Part shown: positions 37,925 to 47,422 of the stretch, one piece after another
How positions within the stretch are numbered: position 1 is the stretch's first letter
How the letters are laid out: every line of letters starts with the position of its first letter
Assembly (NCBI RefSeq): GCF_914484835.1
Contig: NZ_CAJZAR010000033.1
Span: 1-64,000, forward strand
Direction: 5' to 3'
From: Paraburkholderia tropica
GTDB taxonomy: Bacteria > Pseudomonadota > Gammaproteobacteria > Burkholderiales > Burkholderiaceae
DNA length: 64,000 nucleotides
Position numbers and translations under genes: made by a program
Notes under the pieces: generated by a model
What the model saw: the letters and a program-made list of their open reading frames with translations, nothing else
Databases searched by the model: none
Told to the model about the DNA's origin: nothing

Positions 37925-38322
37925 GATCGGTCGTCGAGTCTTGAAGATTGGTGGCGGCCCGTGCGGCGTGGCCGAAAAAGAGGGGGCGGATGGCTGCCCG
38001 CCGTCGAAAAACGCTGGCCGCACAGAGGCTTGCGGACGTGAGCCTAACTGTTTGACTCACAAAGATAAAGGCGTTATGATTTTGGGCTTTTCATCGGTAC
38101 GCTCTATCTGTACGTCCGCGTGTGGACCTTCCGCGGGTACGGTAAATTTAAGCAGGGTCAGCGCTGAAGGCGAGGCGCGATAAGCCTCCCGGGCGTGCCG
38201 AATGCAAGAAAAATGCAGCAAGAAAAGTGCAAGAATTTTTAATGCGTTTGAAATACGCAGGCCGGCAGCGTCTGCTTCTTTGCATCGCTTGCAGGCCGCA
38301 TGTCTGAAGCGGGAGAGCGCAC

Positions 38323-38982
38323 ATGACCGAACAATCTGGTAAGCCTGCCGGCGCGGAATCGAGCAAGAGCGGCGCGCTCAATCCACGCGACCTCGATATC
38401 TTCGAATTCGCGCGTAGCGGGCGCGAAGCAGCAGGCGTAGTGCGCCTGTCGCAGCTGCCGCGCATGTTAAACGAAGTCCCGGCCGAGGCGCCCGATCGCG
38501 ACACCGCGTTCACGTGGCAAGCCGCCGGCTTCACGCAGCAGGAATTGCAGGATAACGGCACAGAAGGGCCGCAACCTTATCTGCGGCTCGCGGTCCACGG
38601 CAGTGCGTGGCTCTCGTGCCAGCGTTGCCTTGCTCCCTATGAGCAGGCATTCGACGCAGATGCGATCTTCCGTATCGTCCAGACGGAAGAGGAGGCGGAC
38701 GAGTTTCCGCTCGACGACGATGAAGTCGAAGTGATCGTAGGCTCACGCCAGTTCGATCTCGTCGACTTGATCGAAGAGGAGCTGTTGCTCTCGCTGCCGC
38801 TCGTGCCGAAGCACGAAGTCTGTCCGGAAATTCACGAAAGTCTCGCCTCGGGTGCCGATGGCGCGGACGGTGTGGATTCCGTCGACGACGTGCCGGAGCA
38901 GGAAATCGAGACGGAAGAGCGCGTCAACCCGTTTGCGGCGCTCGAATCGCTCAAGAAGGACGGTCCCGGCAGCAAGCATTGA
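38323..38982 (+). CDS. yceD: YceD (DUF177) family protein
   Basis: A 219-residue DUF177 protein, linked to 23S rRNA accumulation in bacteria and plants. The conserved C-x-x-C block is SCQRCLAPYEQAF (~105-117), with LVDLIEEELLLSLPLVPKHEVC near 145 and an acidic tail ending FAALESLKKD. Found just upstream of rpmF, as in most proteobacteria. Start ATG 38323 is preceded by GAGAGCGCAC. Confidence 0.88.
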   Translation: MTEQSGKPAGAESSKSGALNPRDLDIFEFARSGREAAGVVRLSQLPRMLNEVPAEAPDRDTAFTWQAAGFTQQELQDNGTEGPQPYLRLAVHGSAWLSCQRCLAPYEQAFDADAIFRIVQTEEEADEFPLDDDEVEVIVGSRQFDLVDLIEEELLLSLPLVPKHEVCPEIHESLASGADGADGVDSVDDVPEQEIETEERVNPFAALESLKKDGPGSKH

Positions 38983-39115
38983 GCTGAGCCGCCGGTGGCG
39001 TGCAGTATTGCGCAGTTAAATTCGTGGGCCCAGTCCCGGAGTCCGGCCATCCCCCAAGGTGGCGGCGGCCGGATCGGGCTGTGTTAGAATTCGGAAAATT
39101 TTCAGGAGTTTCATC

Positions 39116-39295
39116 ATGGCAGTTCAACAAAACAAGAAGTCGCCGTCGAAGCGCGGCATGCACCGCTCGCACGATTTCCTCACGGGCGCGCCGCTGGCTG
39201 TCGAGCCGAGCACGGGTGAAGTGCATCTGCGTCACCACATCAGCCCGAACGGCTACTACCGCGGCAAGAAAGTCGTCAAGACCAAGAACGACTAA
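39116..39295 (+). CDS. rpmF: 50S ribosomal protein L32
   Basis: A 59-residue L32, [20 protein letters not shown] start and KVVKTKND end, near the peptidyl transferase centre of the large subunit. It lacks the zinc-binding cysteines of some L32 forms. Start ATG 39116 after CAGGAG. A TAGAAT lies 25 bp upstream as a possible -10. Followed by a terminator with an overlapping plsX promoter. Confidence 0.97.
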   Translation: MAVQQNKKSPSKRGMHRSHDFLTGAPLAVEPSTGEVHLRHHISPNGYYRGKKVVKTKND

Positions 39296-39364
39296 TCGTT
39301 CCAGCGTGCGGCGCTGCGGTCCTCCGGGGCTGCTTGTTGCGCCGCACATGGCGATTCCGTTCGC

Positions 39365-39392
39365 TTGACATTTTCTCGGCACGGCATAAAAA
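39365..39392 (+). promoter_or_regulatory. plsX promoter candidate
   Basis: A perfect TTGACA (39365-39370), 16 bp, and TAAAAA (39387-39392), reading into plsX. The -10 overlaps the left edge of the rpmF terminator. Confidence 0.55.
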
Positions 39393-39417
39393 GGCGGCAT
39401 TCAACTGCCGCTTTTTT
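39388..39417 (+). terminator. Terminator after rpmF
   Basis: GCGGCA (39394-39399) with TGCCGC (39406-39411), flanked by five A and six T. Confidence 0.7.
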
Positions 39418-39441
39418 ATGCCCGAAAATCCGTCGCATTCC

Positions 39442-40605
39442 ATGACTGTTACGCTTACGATAGATTGCATGGGAGGCGACCACGGCCCGTCCGTGACGGT
39501 GCCCGCCGCTGTCCATTTCGTCCGCTCGCATCCCGACGCCCATCTGCAACTCGTTGGTCTCGAGACGGCGATCCGCGCCCAGCTCAAGAAGCTGAAGGCG
39601 CTGGACCTCCCTGCACTTTCCGTCGTTCCCGCCACCGAGGTCGTCGAAATGGACGATCCGGTCGAAGTCGCGCTTCGCAAGAAGAAAGACTCGTCGATGC
39701 GCGTCGCGCTGAACCGCGTGAAAGAGGGCGAGGCGCAGGCTTGTGTCTCGGCTGGCAACACCGGCGCGCTGATGGCCGTGTCTCGCTACGTGCTCAAGAC
39801 ACTGCCCGGCATCGAACGACCGGCCATCGCCTTCGCGCTGCCCAATCCGCGCGGCTACACGATGATGCTCGACCTTGGCGCGAACGTCGACTGCGAACCG
39901 CAGCATCTGCTGCAGTTCGCCGAAATGGGCCACGCGCTCGTGGCCGCGCTCGAAGGGAAGGACCGTCCGACCATCGGGCTCCTGAACATCGGCGAAGAGG
40001 TCATCAAGGGCAACGAGACCATCAAGCGCGCCGGCGAACTGCTGCGCGCGAGCACGCTGAACTTCCGCGGCAATGTGGAGGGCAACGACATTTACAAGGG
40101 CACCGTCGACGTTATCGTCTGTGACGGTTTCGTTGGTAATGTCGCGCTCAAGACGTCGGAGGGCCTCGCGCAGATGCTCAACGACATGATCAAGGAAGAG
40201 TTCGGCCGCTCGTGGCTCACGAAGCTCATGGCGATTGCCGCGCTGCCGGTGCTCATGCGCTTCAAGAAGCGCGTCGATCACCGCCAGTACAACGGCGCCG
40301 CCTTGCTGGGCTTGAAGAGCCTCGTCATCAAAAGCCACGGTTCCGCCGATACCTACGCGTTTGAGCAGGCGATCAAACGCGGGTATGATGCCGTCAAAAA
40401 TGGCGTGCTCGAGCGCCTCGCGCACGCCATGGAAGAAAACGCCGGTTCGTTCGAACAGGCCGCTGGTGCTGCCGGAACGGCAGCGGGCGGGCAGAACGAC
40501 GGCGTGGCAGGGGCCCCGGAAGCTCCGTCGGCGGATTCGCCGGCTGGCGCGTCTGGTCTGGCCGCGGGTGGCGTTCCGCCCGCCGCATCATCCTCGAAGG
40601 CATAA
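39442..40605 (+). CDS. plsX: Phosphate acyltransferase PlsX
   Basis: A 387-residue enzyme that converts acyl-ACP to acyl-phosphate for phosphatidic acid synthesis. Core: [16 protein letters not shown] at the start, [12 protein letters not shown] (~105), [12 protein letters not shown] and [21 protein letters not shown] ~45-residue Ala/Gly tail follows. The ATG at 39442 is preferred; an ATG at 39418 directly after the T run is possible. Overlaps fabH by one base (TAATG). Confidence 0.93.
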   Translation: MTVTLTIDCMGGDHGPSVTVPAAVHFVRSHPDAHLQLVGLETAIRAQLKKLKALDLPALSVVPATEVVEMDDPVEVALRKKKDSSMRVALNRVKEGEAQACVSAGNTGALMAVSRYVLKTLPGIERPAIAFALPNPRGYTMMLDLGANVDCEPQHLLQFAEMGHALVAALEGKDRPTIGLLNIGEEVIKGNETIKRAGELLRASTLNFRGNVEGNDIYKGTVDVIVCDGFVGNVALKTSEGLAQMLNDMIKEEFGRSWLTKLMAIAALPVLMRFKKRVDHRQYNGAALLGLKSLVIKSHGSADTYAFEQAIKRGYDAVKNGVLERLAHAMEENAGSFEQAAGAAGTAAGGQNDGVAGAPEAPSADSPAGASGLAAGGVPPAASSSKA

Positions 40606-41594
40606 TGGCTCAATCGACTCTTTATTCCCGCGTGCTCGGCACGGGCAGTTATCTTCCGCCGGAGCGCGTTACCAACCAGGATCTGGCTGACCGGCTCGCC
40701 GCCAAGGGCGTCGAGACGAGCGACGAGTGGATCGTCGCCCGCACCGGCATTCATGCCCGTCATTTCGCCGCACCCGACGTCACCACCAGCGATCTCGCGC
40801 TGGCCGCCTCGCAGCGCGCCATCGCCGCGGCCGACGTCGATCCGCAAAGCATCGACCTCATCATCGTCGCGACCTCGACGCCCGATTTCGTGTTCCCGAG
40901 CACCGCCTGCCTGCTGCAGAACAAGCTCGGTATCCGCAATCACGGCGCGGCGTTCGACGTGCAGGCCGTCTGCTCGGGCTTCGCGTACGCCGTTTCGGTG
41001 GCCGACAGCCTGATCCGCAGCGGTCAGCACCGCACGGCCCTCGTGGTCGGCGCAGAAACGTTCTCGCGTATCCTCGACTTCAACGACCGCACGACCTGCG
41101 TGCTGTTCGGCGACGGCGCGGGCGCGATCGTCATGCAAGCCTCGAACGAACCGGGCGTGCTCTCGAGCGCGCTGCACGCCGACGGCAGCTACGCGCACAT
41201 TCTGTGCACGCCGGGCCACGTGAACGGCGGCGTGATCGCGGGTAACGCATTCCTGCACATGGACGGCCAGGCGGTGTTCAAGCTCGCCGTCAACGTGCTG
41301 GAAAAGGTCGCGATCGAGGCGCTCGACAAGGCGCAACTGCGCGCCGACCAGATCGACTGGCTGATTCCGCACCAGGCCAATATCCGCATCATGCAGGGCA
41401 CCTGCCGCAAGCTCGGCCTGCCCGCCGAACGCATGGTCGTGACCGTGGGCGAACATGGCAATACCTCGGCGGCGTCCATTCCGCTCGCCTTCGACGTCGC
41501 GGTGCGCGACGGCCGCATCAAGCGCGGCCAGAACGTGCTGATCGAAGGTGTGGGCGGCGGCTTCACCTGGGGCGCCTCCGTCATCCGCTTCTGA
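40605..41594 (+). CDS. fabH: Beta-ketoacyl-ACP synthase III
   Basis: A 329-residue FabH, condensing acetyl-CoA with malonyl-ACP to start fatty acid elongation. Active site Cys in [10 protein letters not shown] (near 125), His in [10 protein letters not shown] (~258) and Asn in [12 protein letters not shown] (~288). It overlaps the plsX stop by one base, so they are coupled. Confidence 0.96.
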   Translation: MAQSTLYSRVLGTGSYLPPERVTNQDLADRLAAKGVETSDEWIVARTGIHARHFAAPDVTTSDLALAASQRAIAAADVDPQSIDLIIVATSTPDFVFPSTACLLQNKLGIRNHGAAFDVQAVCSGFAYAVSVADSLIRSGQHRTALVVGAETFSRILDFNDRTTCVLFGDGAGAIVMQASNEPGVLSSALHADGSYAHILCTPGHVNGGVIAGNAFLHMDGQAVFKLAVNVLEKVAIEALDKAQLRADQIDWLIPHQANIRIMQGTCRKLGLPAERMVVTVGEHGNTSAASIPLAFDVAVRDGRIKRGQNVLIEGVGGGFTWGASVIRF

Positions 41595-41706
41595 TTTCGC
41601 GAGCGGGCTTTCGCGCTCCCGCACCCGGCCGCACGCAAGGCGTGCGGTCCGTCGCGGTCCATTCGAGCGCATCGCCTCTCCGTTTTGACCGAATTTTGAG
41701 GATCTC

Positions 41707-42645
41707 ATGAAATTCGCATTCGTTTTTCCGGGTCAAGGTTCGCAGGCCGTCGGCATGCTCGACGCCTTCGCCGATAGCGCCGTCGTGCGCGAAACGCTGC
41801 AGGAAGCGTCCGACGCGCTCAACCAGGACATCGGCAAGCTGATCGCCGAAGGCCCGGCTGAAGAACTCAACCTCACCACCAACACCCAGCCGGTCATGCT
41901 GACGGCCGCCTATGCCGTCTATCGTGCGTGGCAGCAGGCAGGCGGCCCGGCGCCGTCGATCGTCGCGGGCCACAGCCTCGGCGAATACACGGCGCTCGTC
42001 GCCGCCGGCGTGCTCGCGTTCCGCGACGCCGTGCCGCTCGTGCGCTTCCGCGCGCAGGCGATGCAGAGCGCGGTGCCGGTGGGCGAGGGCGGCATGGCCG
42101 CCGTGCTCGGTCTCGACGACGACACCGTGCGCGCCGTCTGCACCGAAGCCGCTGCCGCGAGCGGCGGCGTGGTCGAAGCCGTGAATTTCAACGCGCCGGC
42201 GCAAGTCGTGATCGCGGGCCACAAGGCCGCGGTCGAAAAGGCCTGCGAAATCGCCAAGGCGAAGGGCGCCAAGCGCGCGCTGTCGCTGCCGGTGTCGGCG
42301 CCGTTCCACTCGTCGCTGCTCAAGCCCGCTTCGGACCAGCTGCGCGACTACCTCGCGGGCGTCACGCTGAACGCGCCGCAGATTCCGGTCGTGAACAACA
42401 TCGACGTGGCTTTCGAAACCGATCCGGCGAAGATCCGCGCCGCGCTGGTGCGTCAGGCCGCCGGTCCGGTGCGCTGGGTCGAGTGCGTCAAGGCGATCGG
42501 CGCGCAGGGCGCCACGCACGTGATCGAATGCGGTCCGGGCAAGGTGCTCGCGGGCCTCACGAAGCGTATCGACGGCGAACTGATCGGTGCCTCGGTAGCC
42601 GATCCGAAGTCGCTCGAAGAAGTGCTCGCGCTCGTCAAGGGCTGA
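41707..42645 (+). CDS. fabD: Malonyl-CoA:ACP transacylase
   Basis: A 312-residue FabD that moves malonyl from CoA to ACP. FPGQGSQAVGML at the start, nucleophile GHSLGEY (Ser near 93), MQSAVPVGEGGMAAVLG (Arg at RFRAQAMQ) and VSAPFHSSLL (His near 202). Lies 112 bp after fabH; same operon. Confidence 0.96.
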   Translation: MKFAFVFPGQGSQAVGMLDAFADSAVVRETLQEASDALNQDIGKLIAEGPAEELNLTTNTQPVMLTAAYAVYRAWQQAGGPAPSIVAGHSLGEYTALVAAGVLAFRDAVPLVRFRAQAMQSAVPVGEGGMAAVLGLDDDTVRAVCTEAAAASGGVVEAVNFNAPAQVVIAGHKAAVEKACEIAKAKGAKRALSLPVSAPFHSSLLKPASDQLRDYLAGVTLNAPQIPVVNNIDVAFETDPAKIRAALVRQAAGPVRWVECVKAIGAQGATHVIECGPGKVLAGLTKRIDGELIGASVADPKSLEEVLALVKG

Positions 42646-42691
42646 TCGGCCCGACCGGGCGACTCAACGCAATCAGTAACGGATTCGAACG

Positions 42692-43441
42692 ATGGAAAAG
42701 ACTCTCGACAATCAGGCCGCGATCGTGACCGGCGCCTCGCGAGGCATCGGCCGGGCGATCGCGCTCGAACTGGCGCGCCAGGGCGCGACGGTGATCGGCA
42801 CGGCGACCAGCGAAAGCGGTGCGCAGGCGATCACGGCGGCATTCGCGGAAGCGGGCCTGAAGGGCCGTGGCGCGGTGCTCAACGTCAACGATTCGGCTGC
42901 GGCTGAAGCGCTCATTGACGCCACCGTGAAGGAATTCGGCGGTCTGGCGATCCTCGTCAACAATGCAGGCATCACGCAGGACAACCTGGCGATGCGCATG
43001 AAAGACGACGAGTGGGATTCGGTGATCGACACGAACCTGAAGGCCGTGTTCCGCCTCTCGCGCGCCGTGCTGCGCCCGATGATGAAGGCGCGCACGGGCC
43101 GTATCATCAATATCACGTCGGTGGTCGGCTCGTCGGGCAACCCGGGCCAGGCCAACTACGCGGCGGCCAAGGCTGGCGTCGCGGGCATGACCCGCGCGCT
43201 CGCGCGCGAAATCGGCAGCCGCGGCATCACGGTGAACTGCGTGGCGCCGGGCTTCATCGATACCGACATGACCAAGGATCTGCCGGCCGAGCAGCAAGCC
43301 GCGCTCAAGCAGCAGATTCCGCTGGGCCGTCTGGGCAGCCCGGAAGACATCGCGCACGCGGTCGTTTTCCTGGCATCGCCGCAGGCGGGCTACGTGACGG
43401 GCACGACGCTGCACGTCAACGGCGGCATGTATATGTCTTAA
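42692..43441 (+). CDS. fabG: 3-oxoacyl-ACP reductase
   Basis: A 249-residue FabG, an NADPH-dependent short-chain reductase of the elongation cycle. TGASRGIGRAIA (~13-24) binds NADPH; catalytic residues are in INITSVVGSSGNPGQANYAAAKAG (Ser, Tyr, Lys near 138-155). Third of fabHDG. Confidence 0.96.
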   Translation: MEKTLDNQAAIVTGASRGIGRAIALELARQGATVIGTATSESGAQAITAAFAEAGLKGRGAVLNVNDSAAAEALIDATVKEFGGLAILVNNAGITQDNLAMRMKDDEWDSVIDTNLKAVFRLSRAVLRPMMKARTGRIINITSVVGSSGNPGQANYAAAKAGVAGMTRALAREIGSRGITVNCVAPGFIDTDMTKDLPAEQQAALKQQIPLGRLGSPEDIAHAVVFLASPQAGYVTGTTLHVNGGMYMS

Positions 43442-43555
43442 CCGGAATCAGGTACTATCCGCGCCTTGGTGCGTCCGGCGAGTTCAACCGTTCGGACGCC
43501 TTCGCGGATAGCCGTTCCCGGAACCTTGAGCGCCGCTTTTCTGCCAGGTCAAACC

Positions 43556-43564
43556 TGATAAAAT
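43556..43564 (+). promoter_or_regulatory. Extended -10 promoter candidate for acpP
   Basis: TGATAAAAT (TG-n-TAAAAT), 47 bp before the acpP start, which has the strong GGAGGGG ribosome site. The -35 is weak (TTTTCT, 16 bp). Confidence 0.5.
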
Positions 43565-43610
43565 GCGCGCACTCGCATTCATGAGCTAACTTTTTTCCCT
43601 TGGAGGGGTA

Positions 43611-43850
43611 ATGGACAACATCGAACAGCGCGTCAAGAAGATCGTCGCCGAGCAACTGGGCGTCGCCGAAGCTGAAATCAAGAACGAAGCTTCGTTCGTG
43701 AACGATCTGGGCGCCGACTCGCTCGACACCGTCGAGCTCGTGATGGCCCTCGAAGACGAATTCGGCATGGAAATTCCGGATGAAGAAGCCGAGAAGATCA
43801 CGACGGTTCAGCAAGCGATCGACTACGCTCGCGCGAACGTCAAGGCCTAA
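43611..43850 (+). CDS. acpP: Acyl carrier protein
   Basis: A 79-residue ACP, the carrier of growing acyl chains. The pantetheine Ser lies in [12 protein letters not shown] (Ser near 38), and it starts [17 protein letters not shown]. High acidic content. An own extended -10 promoter suggests extra expression. Followed by a terminator before fabF. Confidence 0.98.
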
Positions 43851-43969
43851 GGCGCTTTTCCTTTTCGGACCGCGCGCGCCCATCTTGCGCGCGGGCGGTC
43901 CGAGAGGACGCACGCCCGTGAAACCGCTTACGCCCGCCGCACCTGTTGCGGGGCATCTGCCGGTCAACT

Positions 43970-44018
43970 AGCCACAGGGCTCACAGGAGCATTTCCTGTG
44001 GCCTCTGTGGCTTTTGTT
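43970..44018 (+). terminator. Hairpin terminator between acpP and fabF
   Basis: AGCCACAG and CTGTGGCT form an outer stem around an inner CACAGGA/TCCTGTG stem, then TTTTGTTTTTG. fabF starts 28 bases later, with little room for a promoter. Confidence 0.75.
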
Positions 44019-44045
44019 TTTGTCATCTATGGAAAAGGGGTTACC

Positions 44046-45287
44046 GTGAGCCGCCGTCGAGTTGTTGTTACAGGCCTGGGGCTGATTTCGCCTGTTGGCA
44101 ATAATGTTGCCGACGGCTGGGCCAATCTGGTCGCCGGCAAGTCCGGCATCGCCAACATCACGAAGTTCGATGCGACGAACTTCTCGACCCGCTTTGCCGG
44201 CGAGGTGAAGGGCTTCAACGTCGAAGAGTACATGCCGGCGAAAGAAGCGCGCCATATGGATACGTTCATCCATTTCGGCATCGCTGCGGGCATGCAGGCG
44301 CTCAAGGACAGCGGCCTCGAAGTCACCGAAGCCAACGCTGAGCGCATCGGTGTGAACGTCGGCTCGGGCATCGGCGGTCTGCCGATGATCGAAGTCACGC
44401 AAACCGAACTGCTCAACCGCGGCCCGCGCCGTATTTCGCCGTTCTTCGTGCCGGCATCGATCATCAACATGATCTCCGGCCATCTGTCGATCAAGTTCGG
44501 CCTGAAGGGCCCGAACCTGTCGATGGTGACGGCGTGCACGACCGGTCTGCACTGCATCGGCGAAGCGTCGCGTCTGATCGAATACGGCGACTGCGACGTG
44601 ATGATCGCGGGCGGTGCGGAATCGACCGTGTCGCCGCTCGGTATCGGCGGTTTCGCGGCAGCACGTGCGCTTTCGCAGCGCAACGACGATCCGGCGACGG
44701 CCAGCCGTCCGTGGGACAAGGACCGCGACGGTTTCGTGCTGGGCGAAGGCGCTGGCGTGATGGTGCTCGAAGAGTACGAACACGCGAAGGCGCGCGGCGC
44801 GAAGATCTACGCGGAAATCGGCGGCTACGGCATGAGCGGTGATGCTTATCACATGACCGCTCCGCTGGAAGACGGCGACGGCGCACGCCGCTGCATGCTG
44901 GCCGCGATGAAGAACGCGGGTGTGAACGCCAACGAAGTGAACTGGCTCAGCGCCCACGGCACCTCGACGCCGCTCGGCGACCTCGCGGAAACCACCGCGA
45001 TCAAGCGCGCGTTCGGCGACCACTCGAAGGACATCGTCGTGAACTCGACGAAGTCGATGACCGGCCACTTGCTGGGCGGCGCGGGCGGTCTGGAGTCGGT
45101 GTTCACGGTGCTCGCCGTGCACAACCAGATTTCGCCGCCGACGATCAACATCTTCAACCAGGATCCGGCTTGCGACCTGGACTACTGCGCGAACACCGCG
45201 CGGGACATGAAGATCGACGTCGCGCTGAAGAACTCGTTCGGGTTCGGCGGCACGAACGGCACGCTGGTGTTCAAGCGCCACGTTTGA
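44046..45287 (+). CDS. fabF: Beta-ketoacyl-ACP synthase II
   Basis: A 413-residue FabF, the elongating condensing enzyme. Active site Cys in [10 protein letters not shown] (~165), His in [11 protein letters not shown] (~305) and [15 protein letters not shown] (His near 342). The GTG at 44046, after AAGGGGTTACC, gives the normal length. It ends the fab cluster. Confidence 0.96.
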   Translation: MSRRRVVVTGLGLISPVGNNVADGWANLVAGKSGIANITKFDATNFSTRFAGEVKGFNVEEYMPAKEARHMDTFIHFGIAAGMQALKDSGLEVTEANAERIGVNVGSGIGGLPMIEVTQTELLNRGPRRISPFFVPASIINMISGHLSIKFGLKGPNLSMVTACTTGLHCIGEASRLIEYGDCDVMIAGGAESTVSPLGIGGFAAARALSQRNDDPATASRPWDKDRDGFVLGEGAGVMVLEEYEHAKARGAKIYAEIGGYGMSGDAYHMTAPLEDGDGARRCMLAAMKNAGVNANEVNWLSAHGTSTPLGDLAETTAIKRAFGDHSKDIVVNSTKSMTGHLLGGAGGLESVFTVLAVHNQISPPTINIFNQDPACDLDYCANTARDMKIDVALKNSFGFGGTNGTLVFKRHV

Positions 45288-45331
45288 CCGGCGCCTGATA
45301 CGCCGTCGAGCCAGCCTCGGCTGAGACTCCC

Positions 45332-45826
45332 ATGATCGCCTCGCGCGACTCCGCGGCCGCTCCGGTTCATCCGGGCGGCCGCGTTCACATTTCTGCGGCG
45401 AGGCGTTTGCACGTGCCGCGCCACGCCGTGCGCGCGTCCTGGACGATGCGCGCGGCGCTGCTGCTGGGTCTCGCGGTTGCGTGCGCAGCCTTCCATACGG
45501 CGCTCGCGCCGTGGTTCGGCGCGTGGCATGCCGTTGCGCCCGCTCTGGCGCTCGGCGCGGTGGGCGGGCTCGGTTTCGCGGCGTGGTGCCGCGCCCAGCC
45601 TGCTTTCATCGAAATCGGGACGGATCGATTCGCCGCGTTCGCGCGCTCCGGCGCGTGTCTTGCCGATGGCCGCCTGATCGGCGCCTCGCAATGGGGCGCG
45701 GCGCTGCTCGCGCTGGTGGTGGAAGAGGGCGCGCGCCGCAAGACGCTGCTGATCGCCGCCGATTCGGTCGACGTCGAGACTTTTCGCGTGCTCGCCGTGA
45801 GCGCGCGCAGCGCTTCCGGCCGCTAG
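45332..45826 (+). CDS. Hypothetical membrane protein between fabF and rpoE
   Basis: A 164-residue protein with a ~40-residue basic N-terminus, two probable membrane segments (ALLLGLAVACAAFHTALAPWF and APALALGAVGGLGFAAWC), and a C-terminal soluble part (IEIGTDRFAAFARSGACLADG ... VETFRVLAVSARSASG). It somewhat resembles the small YgfX/CptA-type proteins, but I do not claim this. Its place between fabF and rpoE is common in Burkholderiaceae. Function unknown. Confidence 0.6.
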   Translation: MIASRDSAAAPVHPGGRVHISAARRLHVPRHAVRASWTMRAALLLGLAVACAAFHTALAPWFGAWHAVAPALALGAVGGLGFAAWCRAQPAFIEIGTDRFAAFARSGACLADGRLIGASQWGAALLALVVEEGARRKTLLIAADSVDVETFRVLAVSARSASGR

Positions 45827-45983
45827 GCTTTCAGGCGTCGGCTTGGCCTGGCGTAGGCCGTCGCCCGGGTCGCGCCGCCATCGACGCATTTATTTGCGCT
45901 TTCTTGCTGGCCTTTCTCTTGCCGTTTGCTGCGGCGTCCCCATTTGTTTTCGTTCTGCGTCCGCGCGCGCTCTGCCAGAGCGC

Positions 45984-46019
45984 TGTAACGACTGTAACCG
46001 CTGTAACGCGCGTAACGTG
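45984..46019. repeat. Four 9-bp TGTAAC repeats before rpoE
   Basis: TGTAACGAC, TGTAACCGC, TGTAACGCG and CGTAACGTG in a row, with a fifth GTAACG at 46031. Confidence 0.85.
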
Positions 46020-46030
46020 GCGCCGTGGCG

Positions 46031-46057
46031 GTAACGCTACAATGGTGCCCCCGCGTC
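46031..46057 (+). promoter_or_regulatory. Candidate rpoE promoter
   Basis: GTAAC (46031-46035) and CGTC (46054-46057), 18 bp apart, resemble an ECF-type promoter; TACAAT (46038-46043) is an alternative sigma70 -10. The rpoE GTG is at 46086. Confidence 0.35.
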
Positions 46058-46085
46058 CACTTCCATGAGCTAACGGATTTTTCAG

Positions 46086-46685
46086 GTGAGCGAAAAAGAA
46101 ATTGACCAGGTGCTGGTCGAGCGCGTGCAGAAAGGCGACAAGGCCGCGTTCGAACTGCTGGTCTCCAAGTACCATCGCAAGATCATCCGCCTGATCTCGC
46201 GCCTCGTGCGGGACCCCGCGGAGGTCGAGGACGTGGCCCAGGACGCCTTCATCAAGGCGTACCGGGCATTGCCGCAGTTCCGTGGCGAATCCGCTTTCTA
46301 TACGTGGTTGTACCGTATTGCTGTCAATACGGCGAAGAACTACCTTGCGACCCAGGGGCGCCGTGCTCCCACTTCTACCGAAGCTGATGCTGAAGAAGCG
46401 GAAACTTTCTCGGACGCCGATCAACTAAGGGATATCAACACGCCCGAATCGATGTTGATGAGCAAGCAGATCGCCCAGACGGTCAATGCTGCCATGGCGG
46501 TTTTACCGGAAGAGTTGCGCACCGCCATTACGCTTCGGGAAATAGAAGGTTTGAGCTACGAGGAAATTGCCGAAATGATGGGTTGCCCGATCGGGACCGT
46601 CAGATCGAGAATTTTCCGCGCTCGCGAAGCCATTGCGGCAAAATTGCGTCCGTTGCTGGACACACCGGAAGGCAAGCGCTGGTAA
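46086..46685 (+). CDS. rpoE: RNA polymerase sigma factor RpoE (envelope stress)
   Basis: A 199-residue ECF sigma factor. Region 2 (KYHRKIIRLISRLVRDPAEVEDVAQDAFIKAYRAL, ~29-62) and region 4 (LREIEGLSYEEIAEMMGCPIGTVRSRIFRARE, ~150-182) are clear. It is set free by RseA cleavage on envelope stress. GTG start at 46086, as in many rpoE genes. The anti-sigma genes follow, in order rseA-rseB-mucD. Confidence 0.95.
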   Translation: MSEKEIDQVLVERVQKGDKAAFELLVSKYHRKIIRLISRLVRDPAEVEDVAQDAFIKAYRALPQFRGESAFYTWLYRIAVNTAKNYLATQGRRAPTSTEADAEEAETFSDADQLRDINTPESMLMSKQIAQTVNAAMAVLPEELRTAITLREIEGLSYEEIAEMMGCPIGTVRSRIFRAREAIAAKLRPLLDTPEGKRW

Positions 46686-46766
46686 GCCAGTCTCGCGCCG
46701 GGCACGGACGTAATTCACTAGAGTGGGTGTGTCACTGCGGGGCTCTGTAAGAAAATGGGGAGCATC

Positions 46767-47417
46767 ATGGGGTCGGTTTCGATGCAATCGGTGTCAGGTT
46801 CGCGCGGCGAGCAACTGTCCGCTTTCGCCGACGGCGAATTGGCGGGTGACGCGCATCTGAACGTCATTTTTTCTGGATTCGACGACGAGGACCGCAAGGC
46901 CTGGTCGGCGTATCACCTGATCGGCGACGCGCTGCGCTCCGACGACCTGGCCATGAGCCCGGCGGCGAGCCAGTCGTTCATGGCGGGCTTCGCGGCCCGC
47001 TTCGAGGCCGAGCCGCACGTGCTGGCGCCTGCGGCGTTGCCCGCATCGTCGGCTGTGTCGGCGTCGCATGACGGCCGCGTCGCGCGCATTCTCGCGCTGC
47101 GCCGCCGCGTCGTGCCGTCGCTGGCCCTGGCCGCCGCAGCCGCCACGCTCACGTGGATCGTCGTGCCGCAAATGCGCGGCGTCGGCATGGCGGGCGGTCC
47201 GCAGATCGCCGCGATGCAGCCCGCCGGCGACAACGTGCAGCGTGTGGCCATGAACGCGGTGCCCGTGCAGACGGCCGCCGTGCAGGACGGCAACATCATT
47301 CGCGACGCGCGCCTCGACGCTTATCTCGAAGCGCACCAGCAGTTCGCGCAGCAGCCGGTCATGTCGGATTCCATGCCGCTGATCCGCTCTGCGGCCCTTA
47401 CCACGCAAGGCCAGTGA
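46767..47417 (+). CDS. rseA: Anti-sigma-E factor RseA
   Basis: A 216-residue membrane anti-sigma factor. The N-terminal sigma-binding helices are QLSAFADGELAGD ... DRKAWSAYHLIGDALRS, a single membrane helix is RVVPSLALAAAAATLTWIVV (~115-135), and the rest is periplasmic. The ATG at 46767 has GGGGAGC just before it; the ATG at 46755 would add four residues. Regulated proteolysis on stress releases RpoE. Confidence 0.88.
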   Translation: MGSVSMQSVSGSRGEQLSAFADGELAGDAHLNVIFSGFDDEDRKAWSAYHLIGDALRSDDLAMSPAASQSFMAGFAARFEAEPHVLAPAALPASSAVSASHDGRVARILALRRRVVPSLALAAAAATLTWIVVPQMRGVGMAGGPQIAAMQPAGDNVQRVAMNAVPVQTAAVQDGNIIRDARLDAYLEAHQQFAQQPVMSDSMPLIRSAALTTQGQ

Positions 47418-47422
47418 GTCTG

